A stretch of DNA of 49,644 nt from Catenovulum maritimum (GCF_001050375.1 NZ_KQ130506.1:1-49644); one strand, 5' to 3'; shown: positions 1-14,493, numbered from the stretch's first letter. Translations and numbers: made by a program. The notes: a model not told the origin generated them from the letters alone.

Positions 1-56
1 CAGATTAAAGACTTTAATTTAGGACTGCTTGGCAGCTAAGTTAAATCTACAGTTTA

Positions 57-174
57 TGCCTGGCGGCAATAGCATTAGGGTACCACCTGAATCCATTTCG
101 AACTCAGAAGTGAAACCTAATAGCGGCGATGGTAGTGTGGGAGTTCCCATGTGAGAGTAGCACACTGCCAGGCT
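57..174 (+). rRNA. rrf: 5S ribosomal RNA
   Basis: The sequence matches gammaproteobacterial 5S rRNA along its whole length. It opens with TGCCTGGCGGC, closes with the complementary ACTGCCAGGC, and carries the internal landmarks CGAACTCAGAAGTGAAAC and GATGGTAGTGTGGG. The two ends form the closing helix, and the length of about 118 nt suits the family. Bases 1-56 would be 23S-5S spacer, so the rest of the rRNA operon lies to the left of the window. The exact 3' end is uncertain by 1-2 nt. Confidence 0.95.
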
Positions 175-236
175 TTTCATTCCTTCTTCTGTTACAATCC
201 CCTTCATTAAAACTTAATCTACACCATTTAATCAGC

Positions 237-3804
<3,568 letters not shown>

Positions 3805-3957
3805 GAACAACTCCAACTAATGTAAATTTTTGGAAAGCATCAAACTCAATTTTTTGTCTGCAATATAATTGAGTATGTGCTAACTTGGTTCAATCTAAGC
3901 AGAACCTTGTTACTACTAAGTTATTTATATACTTTAGTGTAATAGGTAATTTGTTTT

Positions 3958-3977
3958 ATTCAAACGGGCGTTTGAAT
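3958..3977. promoter_or_regulatory. Candidate PsrA (fatty-acid regulator) operator
   Basis: ATTCAAACGGGCGTTTGAAT is a palindrome with only the central bases unpaired. It sits in the 214-bp divergent region between fadB and the lytic transglycosylase gene. Its AAAC-N4-GTTT core fits the operator of the TetR-type regulator PsrA, which controls fad genes in Pseudomonas, Shewanella and other non-enteric gammaproteobacteria. An AT-rich TATATA stretch lies between it and fadB. Control of fadBA is inferred; an effect on the neighbour slt cannot be excluded. Confidence 0.65.
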
Positions 3978-4018
3978 ATTGATTTGACAGTATTTATTTA
4001 AGTTCAAAGGATTCATTT

Positions 4019-5929
4019 TTGTTTAATAAATTTATTTTATTAGTATTAATTATTTGTTTCCCGCTCGGGGCTGTTGAACTCGAGGCACAAAGGAAGCTGT
4101 TTGTTAAAGCTGAATCAGCAGCGAGATCGGGTAAAGTTTCGACATATAATAAGATGTTAAAGCAATTAGCAGATTATCCTTTAGCACCGTATGTTGAACT
4201 CGCTTATCTAAGCAAACACCCTTATTTATCTAACAAAGAAAAAATTAGAGACTTTTTAGCTTTATATCAAGGCACGCCACTAGAATGGCCACTTAGAGCT
4301 AAGTGGCTAGAATATTTAGCTAAAAAAAATAAACCACTCCTATTTATAAACGACTTCAAGCCAACCAGTAATGCTGAGTTAAACTGCCAATTTTTACGCT
4401 CTGAGTTAGCAATTGGCGCTAAAATTAAAGATATTTCTAAGCAAGTTGAAAAGCTTTGGGTTGTTGGAAAATCTCAACCGAAAGCTTGCGACCCCTTATT
4501 CAAACAATGGAAAGATGCGGGTTTAATTGAGCAAAGTTCGATTAAAAATCGAATCAAACTGGCTGCAGATGGCGGTAGTCACTCTTTAATACCATATTTA
4601 ACTAAGCTACTTGTTTCGGATAGCGATAAAACCTGGGCTAAAAAATGGCATAGGGTGCGAAAGAACCCTGCCTATATAACCCAGATATCTCGTTTTAAAT
4701 CGACGGAAAAAGATGACATTGATATCCAATATTACGGCCTTAAACGCTTAATTTGGAGAGACCCAGATGCGGCAATTAAGCACTGGCATACATACGCAAA
4801 GCAAATCAAATTGAGTGCGGCTCAAATCGATCAAATTAAGTATACATTTGCATTAGCATTGGCAAGTAAACAGCATGAGGATGCCAAAATTTGGTTAAAG
4901 CAAGTACCTAAGCATAAAATCGATAATCAAATTGCCCACTGGCATTTAGCAACTTACCTAGTTGCGCAAGATTGGATAGAGGTTGCATCTCTTATACAGT
5001 CGTTACCGGAAAGCATTGTTAATCAGTCTATTTACCAGTACTGGTTGTCTCGCGCTCAAGATGAGATTGGAGTGAAACATACGGCTAAAGACAGATTAGG
5101 TAAATTAGCGCAGTCTCGTCACTATTATGGTTTTTTAGCTGCTGCACAAGTCAATTCTAAGCCGAAATTAAATCATCAAGGTTATCCTCTAAATCAATTA
5201 TTAGTTGATAAATTAGCTGAAGCACCTGGTGCTAAGCGTGCGTATGAATTTTTGCAATTAGAACGACACACTTCTGCTAGACGTGAATGGAATAAATTTA
5301 AGCTTGGTTTAAGTAAAGAGGAGCAAGCCGCTGCTGCTTACTTAGCTAGCCAATGGCATTGGTATGATCAGGCTTTACGAGGAATATCACAAGCTGGGTA
5401 TCATAATGATGTTGAAATTCGTTTTCCGTTTGCATTCGCGGACTCATTTAAAACTTATTCAGATAAAGCAGGGATTGATTCTACTTTAGCGATGGCGATT
5501 AGCAGGAGAGAAAGTTCATTTATGTCTGATGCAAACTCTTCCGCTGGTGCACTTGGTTTAATGCAGCTAATGCCAGGCACTGCAAAGATGTTGTATGGTA
5601 AAAGAATTAATAAATATAAACTGTTTGATGCAAACACCAATATTAAATTAGGTACTCAGTATATAGGTCAATTAATTGAGCGCTTATCAGATAGAGTGCC
5701 ACTCGCGATAGCTTCGTATAATGCAGGTTACTACAGAGTCAAAAAATGGATACCAGAAGATAAACCTCAACCGCTCGATATTTGGATTGAAACCATCCCA
5801 TATAAAGAGACAAGGGAATATGTTAAAGCGGTTTTAGCGTATCAACAAGTATACGAGTTAATGACTCAACAACCAGAATATATTTTTAATGATTTAGTTA
5901 AACAGCAAGTGGTAAAATCTGCCGGATAA
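4019..5929 (+). CDS. slt: Soluble lytic murein transglycosylase (Slt70 family)
   Basis: Periplasmic enzyme that cleaves peptidoglycan to 1,6-anhydromuropeptides. The 636-residue protein has an N-terminal signal peptide (KFILLVLIICFPLGAVE), a long alpha-superhelical region, a linker domain, and a C-terminal SLT catalytic domain. The catalytic glutamate is Glu498 in ISRRESSF, followed by GALGLMQLMPGTA, and the domain ends with IASYNAGYYRV and ETREYVKAVL. Length and order match E. coli Slt70. The start is a TTG with AAAGG eight bases upstream; no ATG in frame would keep the signal peptide. It is divergent from fadB and precedes mreBCD, so two cell-wall functions are adjacent. Confidence 0.93.
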   Translation: MFNKFILLVLIICFPLGAVELEAQRKLFVKAESAARSGKVSTYNKMLKQLADYPLAPYVELAYLSKHPYLSNKEKIRDFLALYQGTPLEWPLRAKWLEYLAKKNKPLLFINDFKPTSNAELNCQFLRSELAIGAKIKDISKQVEKLWVVGKSQPKACDPLFKQWKDAGLIEQSSIKNRIKLAADGGSHSLIPYLTKLLVSDSDKTWAKKWHRVRKNPAYITQISRFKSTEKDDIDIQYYGLKRLIWRDPDAAIKHWHTYAKQIKLSAAQIDQIKYTFALALASKQHEDAKIWLKQVPKHKIDNQIAHWHLATYLVAQDWIEVASLIQSLPESIVNQSIYQYWLSRAQDEIGVKHTAKDRLGKLAQSRHYYGFLAAAQVNSKPKLNHQGYPLNQLLVDKLAEAPGAKRAYEFLQLERHTSARREWNKFKLGLSKEEQAAAAYLASQWHWYDQALRGISQAGYHNDVEIRFPFAFADSFKTYSDKAGIDSTLAMAISRRESSFMSDANSSAGALGLMQLMPGTAKMLYGKRINKYKLFDANTNIKLGTQYIGQLIERLSDRVPLAIASYNAGYYRVKKWIPEDKPQPLDIWIETIPYKETREYVKAVLAYQQVYELMTQQPEYIFNDLVKQQVVKSAG

Positions 5930-5973
5930 TTATGAATTAGTGAGCTTGATTAGCTAATAAAGCTTAAATTATT

Positions 5974-6000
5974 AACTAATCGTGTATTTACTGATTAGTT
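5974..6000 (+). terminator. Weak hairpin after slt
   Basis: AACTAATC and GATTAGTT form an 8-bp inverted repeat around an 11-nt loop in the gap between slt and mreB. No proper T-run follows, so termination here is uncertain. Confidence 0.35.
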
Positions 6001-6063
6001 TACTTGCTGAATTCTTGCCTCATTGGTAAAGTTAGCGCAGTTTTGCCGTCTATAGTTAAATAG

Positions 6064-7122
<1,059 letters not shown>

Positions 7123-7128
7123 GGTTTA

Positions 7129-7157
7129 AAAAGTCGGCGCTTGCCGACTTTCTTGTT
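7129..7157 (+). terminator. Hairpin terminator between mreB and mreC
   Basis: AAAGTCGGC and GCCGACTTT form a perfect 9-bp stem around GCTT, followed by the T-rich TTTCTTGTTT. It begins a few bases after the mreB stop. Because mreC starts only about 20 bp later without an obvious separate promoter, it is probably a partial terminator that lowers downstream expression. Confidence 0.8.
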
Positions 7158-7171
7158 TAAAGCAATTTATT

Positions 7172-8014
7172 ATGACTCCACTATTTGGTAACGGTCCAGC
7201 ACCACAAACTCGAATTATTATTGCTGTGCTGCTATCTGTTTGTTTTATGTTTGTAGATCATAAACTCAATGGTTTTGAACAAGTTAGGGTGTATTTAAAC
7301 TCTTTAGTTAGCCCGATTCAATATGCTGCTAATTTACCGCAAAAAATGCTTTATTGGTCCAGTGAATCCCTTTCATCACGAAGTCACTTGCTCGCTGAAA
7401 ATCAAAAGTTAAAAGAATCTCATTTAGTTCTCAGTGAAAAATTGCAACGCTTGGCTATTTTACAACGTGAAAATGATCAATTAAGAGCCTTGTTGGATTC
7501 ACCTCTGCGTCAGGATATGCGCAAAATGGTCACTGAGGTTATGTCGGTAGAAAGTAATCCTAATAGTCAACAAGTCGTGATTAATCGAGGCCAGCTTAAC
7601 GGTGTATTCGAAGGGCAAGCCATTTTAGATGAAAATGGTATCGTGGGCCAAGTTGTCAGTGTGGGGTCGACCACAAGTCGAGTTTTATTGATTACAGATC
7701 ATACTCACTCTATACCCGTTAGGGTTGCACGAAATGGCGTACGAAGCCTAGCGGCAGGTTCTGGCATATACAATAGATTAACTTTAAGTTTTGTGCCGCA
7801 TTCAACAGATATCCAAGAAGGTGATTTATTGGTTAGCTCAGGCTTAGGAAATGTTTTTCCAGAAGGGTATCCAGTTGCAGAGGTGACAAAAGTGAGATTT
7901 AACGAAAGTTTACCTTTTGCTCAAATTGTCGCTAAGCCTATCGCTAAATTAGAACGTATCAGATATTTGTTATTACTATGGCCAACGGAACGTAAAGAGG
8001 TTATTAAACCATGA
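7172..8014 (+). CDS. mreC: Rod shape-determining protein MreC
   Basis: Bitopic inner-membrane protein that links MreB filaments to the periplasmic elongation machinery (PBP2, RodA). The 280 residues show an N-terminal transmembrane helix (IIIAVLLSVCFMFVDH), a coiled-coil stretch rich in Leu, Gln and Glu at about residues 75-115, and the paired beta-barrel MreC domains with NRGQLNGVFEGQAI, the conserved VLLITDHTHSIPV, and GDLLVSSGLGNVFPEGYPV. The stop overlaps the mreD start by four bases (ATGA), which suggests translational coupling. Confidence 0.96.
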   Translation: MTPLFGNGPAPQTRIIIAVLLSVCFMFVDHKLNGFEQVRVYLNSLVSPIQYAANLPQKMLYWSSESLSSRSHLLAENQKLKESHLVLSEKLQRLAILQRENDQLRALLDSPLRQDMRKMVTEVMSVESNPNSQQVVINRGQLNGVFEGQAILDENGIVGQVVSVGSTTSRVLLITDHTHSIPVRVARNGVRSLAAGSGIYNRLTLSFVPHSTDIQEGDLLVSSGLGNVFPEGYPVAEVTKVRFNESLPFAQIVAKPIAKLERIRYLLLLWPTERKEVIKP

Positions 8015-8487
8015 TAGGTTCTCGCAGCTTAATTTACTGTAGTATTTTACTTGCTATGGTGCTTGCAATCGCACCTATGCCAGCGATAACAGAAGCTTTT
8101 CGTCCTGATTGGGTATTGATTGTTTTGTTTTACTGGTCAATCGCGATGCCACATAAAATTAATGTGGGCACTGCTTGGGTTACAGGCTTGCTACTCGATG
8201 TACTCTTGGGTTCTGTGCTTGGGGTTCACGCCTTAGTTTTAGCATTCGTCAGCTATGTTGCAGCGGTCAATCATTTAACGATTCGTAATTTTTCTTTATG
8301 GCAACAAGCATTAATTGTTGGATTAATGAGTGCTTTTTATCATTTAGCGATTTATTGGGCACAACACTTTTTAACCACGGCAGAGTTTTTTCCTGGACTA
8401 ATGTGGCCAACATTAATCAATACATTGATTTGGCCTTGGGCATTTTTAATGTTGAGAAAATACCGTCGAAAATTGAGAATTCGATAA
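8011..8487 (+). CDS. mreD: Rod shape-determining protein MreD
   Basis: Small polytopic inner-membrane protein of the elongasome, 158 residues, with about five hydrophobic helices. Typical features are RPDWVLIVLFYW near residue 30 and the GLLLDVLLGSVLGVHAL segment. The start ATG overlaps the mreC stop (ATGA). Its TAA stop shares one base with the maf ATG, so mreC, mreD and maf are read from one transcript. Confidence 0.95.
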   Translation: MIGSRSLIYCSILLAMVLAIAPMPAITEAFRPDWVLIVLFYWSIAMPHKINVGTAWVTGLLLDVLLGSVLGVHALVLAFVSYVAAVNHLTIRNFSLWQQALIVGLMSAFYHLAIYWAQHFLTTAEFFPGLMWPTLINTLIWPWAFLMLRKYRRKLRIR

Positions 8488-9062
8488 TGTCACAAGCTAT
8501 TTACCTTGCTTCACAATCTCCTCGACGAAAGGAGTTACTTTCCCAACTGAATATTCAGTTTGATACACTACACGCCGAAATAGATGAAACACCGTTTGAA
8601 AATGAAGAGCCTGAATCGCATGTAAATAGATTAGCGCAATCTAAAGCAAAAGCAGGTTGGGAAAAAAGTGATAAAACTAGACCAGTTTTAGGTTCTGACA
8701 CTATAGTCGTGTTAGATAACCTGATTCTAGGTAAGCCTAAAAACCAAGCGGATGCGATCGCAACTTTGTTAAAACTCTCAGGTCAAAAGCACCAAGTGAT
8801 GACCTCTGTATCTATCGTTTTTGATAATAAACACTATCAAGAAATTGTGATTAGCCAAGTTGAATTTGCTGAGATAACAGAGAAAGAGGCCCTTGAGTAT
8901 TGGCAAACTGGTGAGCCAGCTGATAAAGCTGGAAGCTATGCGATACAAGGAATTGGAGGCCAATTCGTCAAACATATCTCAGGTAATTACTCTGCGATAG
9001 TTGGCTTGCCTCTGTATCAAACTAAACAATTACTAGCGTTATGCTTTAAGCAACTGAATTAA
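8487..9062 (+). CDS. maf: Maf nucleoside triphosphate pyrophosphatase (YhdE type, dTTP/UTP)
   Basis: Cytosolic house-cleaning enzyme that hydrolyses dTTP, UTP and modified nucleotides to monophosphates. The 191 residues start with the Maf signature SQSPRRKELL and contain the catalytic-site segments HVNRLAQSKA, GSDTIVVLD, GKPKNQADA and AGSYAIQGIGGQFV. The frame is open upstream for 63 codons inside mreD, but ATG 8487 gives the family start (MSQAIYLASQSPRR) and overlaps the mreD stop by one base. Lying next to mreBCD is the standard place for this gene in gammaproteobacteria. Confidence 0.95.
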   Translation: MSQAIYLASQSPRRKELLSQLNIQFDTLHAEIDETPFENEEPESHVNRLAQSKAKAGWEKSDKTRPVLGSDTIVVLDNLILGKPKNQADAIATLLKLSGQKHQVMTSVSIVFDNKHYQEIVISQVEFAEITEKEALEYWQTGEPADKAGSYAIQGIGGQFVKHISGNYSAIVGLPLYQTKQLLALCFKQLN

Positions 9063-9070
9063 GGAAAGAT

Positions 9071-10546
9071 ATGAGTGCGGAGTTATTAATTAATGTTACG
9101 CCTACAGAAACTCGAGTTGCTGTGGTGGAAAATGGTAGCTTGCAAGAAGTTCACATAGAGCGGCAAGCAAAGCTGGGCTTAGTTGGCAATATATATTGCG
9201 GCAAAGTGAGCCGAGTACTCCCTGGCATGCAGGCCGCATTCATAGATATAGGTTTAGATAAAGCCGCCTTTTTACATGCATCTGACATTACGGTACACGA
9301 AGCTGTAAATGCAGAGGAAGCAATCGCTAGAGAAGACTTACCGGTTAGAGATATTCGAGACTTAGTCAAAGAAGGTCAAGCTATCGTTGTCCAAGTAGTA
9401 AAAGATCCTCTAGGCACAAAAGGTGCTAGATTAACAACAGATATTACTGTCCCTTCTCGATACTTAGTTCTCATGCCAGATGCGCAACATGTTGGTGTAT
9501 CACAGCGAATTGAAACGGAAGAAGAGAGAGAAAGATTAAAAGTACTGATTAGCCAGTTCTCAGATGAGAGTGGTAGTTTTATTGTTCGAACTGCTGCAGA
9601 AGGCGTTTCGGAAACAGAATTAGAACAAGACGCAGTATTTTTAAAGCGACTCTGGCAAAAAATATCTAAACAAAAAAAACAAAGTGGCAAAATCCGCTGC
9701 TTATATGATGATTTAACGCTCGAGTTTCGTATCATCCGAGATTTTGTTGGTACTCAATTAGAAAGAGTGAGAGTCGATTCAAAACTAGCACACGAAGAGC
9801 TAAAAAGCTTTATTAAAGAATTTGTGCCCAATCTAAGCAACGCTTTAGAATACTACCCAGGTGAAAGACCTATTTTTGATTTGTTTGAAGTTGAAAATGA
9901 GATCCAACGTGCGCTTGAGAAAAAAGTGCAATTAAAATCTGGTGGATATTTAATCATAGATCAAACGGAAGCTATGACGACAATAGATATCAATACTGGT
10001 GCGTTTGTTGGTCATAGAAATTTAGAAGATACAATTTTCAATACCAATGTTGAAGCTACTCAAGCAATCGCTCGACAACTCAGGCTTAGAAACCTAGGTG
10101 GGATTATTATTATTGACTTCATTGATATGCAAAGTGAAGATCATAAACGTCGAGTGTTACACAGTTTAGAGCAAGCCCTTGCACACGATAGAACAAAATG
10201 TAATGTTCACGGTTTCTCTGCACTGGGCTTAGTTGAAATGACGCGTAAGCGTACTCGTGAAAGCTTAGAGCATGTCTTATGTGATGCTTGCCCTTCTTGC
10301 CAAGGTAGAGGCACGCTTAAAACGGTTGAAACCATTTGTTACGAAATATTACGCGAAGTCGTTCGAGTAAATCGAGCTTATGATGCGGATCGTTTTATTG
10401 TCTATGCTTCACCTGCAATATGCGAATATATTATGAGTGAAGAGTCTCAAGCGCTAGGTGAACTAGAGCTATTTATTGGTAAGCAAATAAAAGTTAAAGC
10501 TGAATCTATGTATGGCCAAGAAAAATATGATGTGGTGATGATTTAG
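9071..10546 (+). CDS. rng: Ribonuclease G
   Basis: Endoribonuclease of the RNase E/G family that matures the 16S rRNA 5' end and takes part in mRNA decay. The 491 residues nearly equal E. coli RNase G (489). The S1 domain is at about residues 37-125 (GNIYCGKVSRVLPGMQAAFI). The metal-binding catalytic aspartates are in the TTIDINTGAF and IIIDFIDM regions, with HGFSALGLVEMTRKRTRESL following. The CPSCQGRG motif is the zinc-link used for dimer and tetramer assembly. It follows maf by 8 bp, and its TAG stop shares one base with the yhdP start. Confidence 0.97.
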   Translation: MSAELLINVTPTETRVAVVENGSLQEVHIERQAKLGLVGNIYCGKVSRVLPGMQAAFIDIGLDKAAFLHASDITVHEAVNAEEAIAREDLPVRDIRDLVKEGQAIVVQVVKDPLGTKGARLTTDITVPSRYLVLMPDAQHVGVSQRIETEEERERLKVLISQFSDESGSFIVRTAAEGVSETELEQDAVFLKRLWQKISKQKKQSGKIRCLYDDLTLEFRIIRDFVGTQLERVRVDSKLAHEELKSFIKEFVPNLSNALEYYPGERPIFDLFEVENEIQRALEKKVQLKSGGYLIIDQTEAMTTIDINTGAFVGHRNLEDTIFNTNVEATQAIARQLRLRNLGGIIIIDFIDMQSEDHKRRVLHSLEQALAHDRTKCNVHGFSALGLVEMTRKRTRESLEHVLCDACPSCQGRGTLKTVETICYEILREVVRVNRAYDADRFIVYASPAICEYIMSEESQALGELELFIGKQIKVKAESMYGQEKYDVVMI

Positions 10547-13500
10547 TGGTAATTACCCGTTTAATTGCAAATGCAATTCGACATTTATGGCTGAGTGTCG
10601 CATTTATTTTAGTCTTTTTTGCACTGACTTTAAGTGCGATTCGCGTGGGTTTACCTTACGCAAATGAGTTTAAAACTGAAATTGCAACTTGGTTTGAAAA
10701 TGAGTTTGAACAGCCGATACAAATAGGTCAATTGAATGCCGATTGGCAAAATTTAGGTCCCACTATTCAATTATCTGACTTTCAATTTATCTCTTTACAA
10801 GAAAGTCAGCCACCGATTTTAATTCATATTGAAAAAGTTGATCTTGAAATCGACTTTTGGCAATCAATCACAAAGCAAGATTTTATCGTCAGTAACTTTG
10901 TACTGGATGGGGTCGATGTACTGATTGACTTAGAAAAGCTAAAAACTGCAAATTCTAGCGGTAATGAAATTGCGTTATTAGATTTATTAAATGATATCTT
11001 CTTGTCAAAATTTAAGCGCTTCGATTTACAGAATAGCCAAATAACACTGATCACTCGAGGGCAGACAGAACATATAATCAGTGTTGATAATCTAAATTGG
11101 TTTAACCAAGGTAATATGCACCAAGGGGTAGGGCAATTCAGTTTAGAAGGGCTCAAAGACGAAAAGCTAGCATTTATTCTATCTTTAAAAGATTCGGGCA
11201 AAGAAAAACTAACCGGGCAGTTCTATACTCAATCTGACGGGGTTGATTTCTCTGCTTGGCTCAAGCCTTTTTTAAGCCCAAGTGTTGAAGAAATAAAGAG
11301 TAACTTAGCGTTTGAAAGTTGGTTACATATAGAGAACAGTCAGTTGAAGTCTTGGCTTGTCGACTTTAAACCTAGCCAGCTTAGTTGGAATCATACAAAA
11401 CAGCTCCAATCTATTAATTTAGATTCAGGTCGTATTCAGGCTATTTTTGACAAAGATAAAGATAATTACCAGCTTGATCAACTTCAGTTATCTAATGGTG
11501 ATTTTAGTTATACTCCGCTATCAAGTTTATTTGAAAACAGCAAAAACAGCTGGAAGTTTAATGCTAAAGAAATAGATTTACGCCCATTACAATACATTGC
11601 TCCTCTATTTGAATTACCTGAGCTTGCAGCGCAATTTAGCAAACAAATCTATGCCACGCCCAAAATTGCTAATTTACACCTCTGGGCTGAAAAAGGTCAA
11701 AACTGGAAATTGTCTGCAGAAGTTGCACAATTAAAATGGCGTAGCTTTGGGCAATATCCTGAAATGGATGGGCTAACAGGTAAAATAATTGCTTCCCCAG
11801 ATACACTGGTGAGTGATTGGATTATCGAGCAAAAGACGATTAACTGGCCGGTTATTTTTGAGCAACCATTAGAAGTTAATGCGATCCAATTTCAATCTAT
11901 TTTTAGTTATCAATCAGAAAAAGATTGGTTGTTAAAAATCCCAAGTATTGATATTAACTTAGCCCAAACTCAGGGGAAAGCTGAGGTAATGGTCCGGCCT
12001 GATCCGGTTTCATCAACAGGTGTTGAGCTTGCTGTTTTTGCCGAAATAGGGCAAACAAAAGTTAAAGATGTGCCGTTATTCCTACCCAGGAAGTTAATGG
12101 GCGATGACACCTTCCTATATCTAGAAAAGGCATTAGTTGACGGTAATGTACAATCGGCTGAACTTTTTTGGCAAGGCAACCCAAGCGCTTATCCATTTCA
12201 ATTTAGCGAAGGCATATTTAAGTCACGCATTACCACGGAGAATGCCACTTTTGCCTTTCAGCCAAATTGGCCGGCTGTTAATGAGTTAGCTTTAGAGCTA
12301 ACTTTTTATAATGATGGCCTCTTCTTCTATAGTGAAAAAGGCAAAATGCTCGATGCGAAATTGGTCGAGCTAAACGCTCAAATTTTAGCGTTAGACTCAA
12401 AAAGTGTGACGCTTGAACTCGATGCAAACTTGACCGCGACGGGACAGGCCGCAACAGAAGTAATGCAAAAAGGTAGTCTCAAGGACTCAGTTGGCAAGAC
12501 GCTGGAACAATTAACAGTGACAGGCGATTTAACGGCTAATCTAGAGCTAAATATTCCCTTACACAATGTGAATGAGTTAAATGTTCGCGGTGACGTTTTA
12601 TTTAATGGCAATGAATTAAAAATTGAGCCAACAGGCTTTGTGTTTCAGCGAGTAAACGGGCTGCTTGAATTCGATATGGACAAGCTATCAGCTGATAAAT
12701 TGACCTTTGATTGGGGATCAGTCCCATATCAAGTCGATTTGAATGCAAAGCAAGGCGAGCAGGGCTATTTGGTTGATTTAGACTTGAGAGGAAATTGGCC
12801 TTTAGATGCAATTTTGACTCAGTCTCGTTACCTCTCTTTGGCAGACCGTGTCAAAGGAACCGCTCAAGTTAATGGTCATTTAGCGATAAAGCTACCTAAA
12901 AATGGATTTAGTTATCGATTAGACATAGCATCAGACTTACATGGCGTAAATTTAGATTTACCTCAACCCTTTAACAAATCAGCAGATATTATCCGGAATA
13001 CCAATTTTACGATATACGGAGATATGGAAAGTTCCTCGGTTGAACTTAAATCAGCAAACGACTTAAGATTTAAAGCTGTGTTACCACACGATAAAGTTGC
13101 ATTTAGCCGTGCTTATTTAGTTTTGGGTAGTGAGTTTTTATCTGAACCAGCACAAGGCTTTAATATTTCAGCCTATCTAGAGCAAGCTGATTTGAATGAG
13201 TATCTAACTTTTATCTCTGATTTAAATAAAGATTTGACCAAGCAAACACAAAGTGGACAACCGATAATAGGGATACCTCAAAGGATTAGAGGTAAAGTCG
13301 ATAGCTTAACACTGGGGCCACTGAACTGGCACAGTGTGAATTTTGATACCTCATTACAAGAAGAGTTTTGGCGAAGTTTTATTATTGCTGACGAGTTTAA
13401 AGGCAATATAAATGCGCATGAAAATCTACAGCTAGGGGGACTCGAAATTGAAGCCGAACGTCTCTGGATTAAGCTGGCGACAGATAACAAAGAAGCGGAA

Positions 13501-14493
13501 GCCGAACCGATTGAGCAAGCGTATTTAGCGGAAATTTATCAAAATTTACCGCCCATCAAGTTTAACTGCCGAGAATGTAAGCTAGATGAGAAAAACTTAG
13601 GCCAAGTAAAATTTTTAATGCTTAGAGATGCTAATGAAAAAATCCTGTTGAAAGATTTTTCATTGAAATATAGGGAGCATCAGATAAGTGCAAATGGCAG
13701 TTGGTTGATGAAGAACAAGGCAGAACATGAAACCAAAATTACAGGCCATTTATCGAGTAAAGATTTTGGCCATTGGTTAAGAGATTATCAATTATCAACC
13801 GTGATTAGAGATTCATCTGTCGACGCAAAATTCAATCTAAATTGGCCAACTTCGCCATTGAGTCTTAGTAACAAACACCTTAATGGTGATATCAATTGGA
13901 CACTAGGGCAAGGCTATTTGGCTGAGGTTTCTGATAAAGGGACTCGAATTTTATCTTTGCTAAGTATAGATTCGCTTGTGCGTAAACTTAAACTCGACTT
14001 TAGAGACGTGTTTAGTAAAGGCTTTTTTTATAATGGTATGAAAGGCGATGTAAAGCTGACCAATGGCTTAGCCTATACAAATAACACCAGAATGGATGGT
14101 GTACCGGGTAATATTGATGTATCAGGTAATGCTAACTTAGTGACTCAAGAGATCGACTATCAAGTACAGTTTTCGCCAAAAGTAACTTCAAGTTTACCTA
14201 TTATCATTGCTTGGATGGTTAACCCTGTCACAGGCATTGCAGCTCTTGCAATCGATCAGGCGCTAGAGTCGGCTGATGTAATCTCGCAAATTAAATTCTC
14301 AATTACGGGAACAATAGATAACCCTAGAGTAGTTGAAACTGGTCGAGAAAGTAAAGAAATTAAGCTGAAAAAAATTAAACAACCTGCAACTCAAGCACAA
14401 CCGAAAAAAGCGCCCCAGAGCAGTAATAATTCAGCACCACCGGCGGAAACAAAACCAGCAGAGCCAACTATAGAGCAGCCCGTTAGTGAATAA
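10546..14493 (+). CDS. yhdP: YhdP family AsmA-like protein (TIGR02099)
   Basis: Very large envelope protein of the AsmA-like group, which in E. coli bridges inner and outer membranes and moves phospholipids outward. The 1,315 residues have one N-terminal transmembrane helix (LWLSVAFILVFFALTLSAI), then a long repeating beta-rich periplasmic region. The C-terminal AsmA-type segment includes GNIDVSGNANLVTQEIDYQV and the hydrophobic stretch SLPIIIAWMVNPVTGIAALA. A Pro/Ala/Gln-rich tail of about 45 residues ends the protein. The start is GTG, overlapping the rng stop by one base. Gene order and length support the assignment; lipid transport is known for the family, not shown here. Confidence 0.93.
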   Translation: MVITRLIANAIRHLWLSVAFILVFFALTLSAIRVGLPYANEFKTEIATWFENEFEQPIQIGQLNADWQNLGPTIQLSDFQFISLQESQPPILIHIEKVDLEIDFWQSITKQDFIVSNFVLDGVDVLIDLEKLKTANSSGNEIALLDLLNDIFLSKFKRFDLQNSQITLITRGQTEHIISVDNLNWFNQGNMHQGVGQFSLEGLKDEKLAFILSLKDSGKEKLTGQFYTQSDGVDFSAWLKPFLSPSVEEIKSNLAFESWLHIENSQLKSWLVDFKPSQLSWNHTKQLQSINLDSGRIQAIFDKDKDNYQLDQLQLSNGDFSYTPLSSLFENSKNSWKFNAKEIDLRPLQYIAPLFELPELAAQFSKQIYATPKIANLHLWAEKGQNWKLSAEVAQLKWRSFGQYPEMDGLTGKIIASPDTLVSDWIIEQKTINWPVIFEQPLEVNAIQFQSIFSYQSEKDWLLKIPSIDINLAQTQGKAEVMVRPDPVSSTGVELAVFAEIGQTKVKDVPLFLPRKLMGDDTFLYLEKALVDGNVQSAELFWQGNPSAYPFQFSEGIFKSRITTENATFAFQPNWPAVNELALELTFYNDGLFFYSEKGKMLDAKLVELNAQILALDSKSVTLELDANLTATGQAATEVMQKGSLKDSVGKTLEQLTVTGDLTANLELNIPLHNVNELNVRGDVLFNGNELKIEPTGFVFQRVNGLLEFDMDKLSADKLTFDWGSVPYQVDLNAKQGEQGYLVDLDLRGNWPLDAILTQSRYLSLADRVKGTAQVNGHLAIKLPKNGFSYRLDIASDLHGVNLDLPQPFNKSADIIRNTNFTIYGDMESSSVELKSANDLRFKAVLPHDKVAFSRAYLVLGSEFLSEPAQGFNISAYLEQADLNEYLTFISDLNKDLTKQTQSGQPIIGIPQRIRGKVDSLTLGPLNWHSVNFDTSLQEEFWRSFIIADEFKGNINAHENLQLGGLEIEAERLWIKLATDNKEAEAEPIEQAYLAEIYQNLPPIKFNCRECKLDEKNLGQVKFLMLRDANEKILLKDFSLKYREHQISANGSWLMKNKAEHETKITGHLSSKDFGHWLRDYQLSTVIRDSSVDAKFNLNWPTSPLSLSNKHLNGDINWTLGQGYLAEVSDKGTRILSLLSIDSLVRKLKLDFRDVFSKGFFYNGMKGDVKLTNGLAYTNNTRMDGVPGNIDVSGNANLVTQEIDYQVQFSPKVTSSLPIIIAWMVNPVTGIAALAIDQALESADVISQIKFSITGTIDNPRVVETGRESKEIKLKKIKQPATQAQPKKAPQSSNNSAPPAETKPAEPTIEQPVSE

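Noticed and set aside
129-236. Longer N-terminus for the GIY-YIG protein
   Set aside because: The 36 extra codons begin inside the 5S rRNA gene and have no similarity to the family; ATG 237 gives the standard size.
3984-3989. TTGACA as a -35 box for slt
   Set aside because: The sequence is a perfect -35, but the position 17 bp on reads AAGGAT, which is the ribosome-site area and too close to the start codon.
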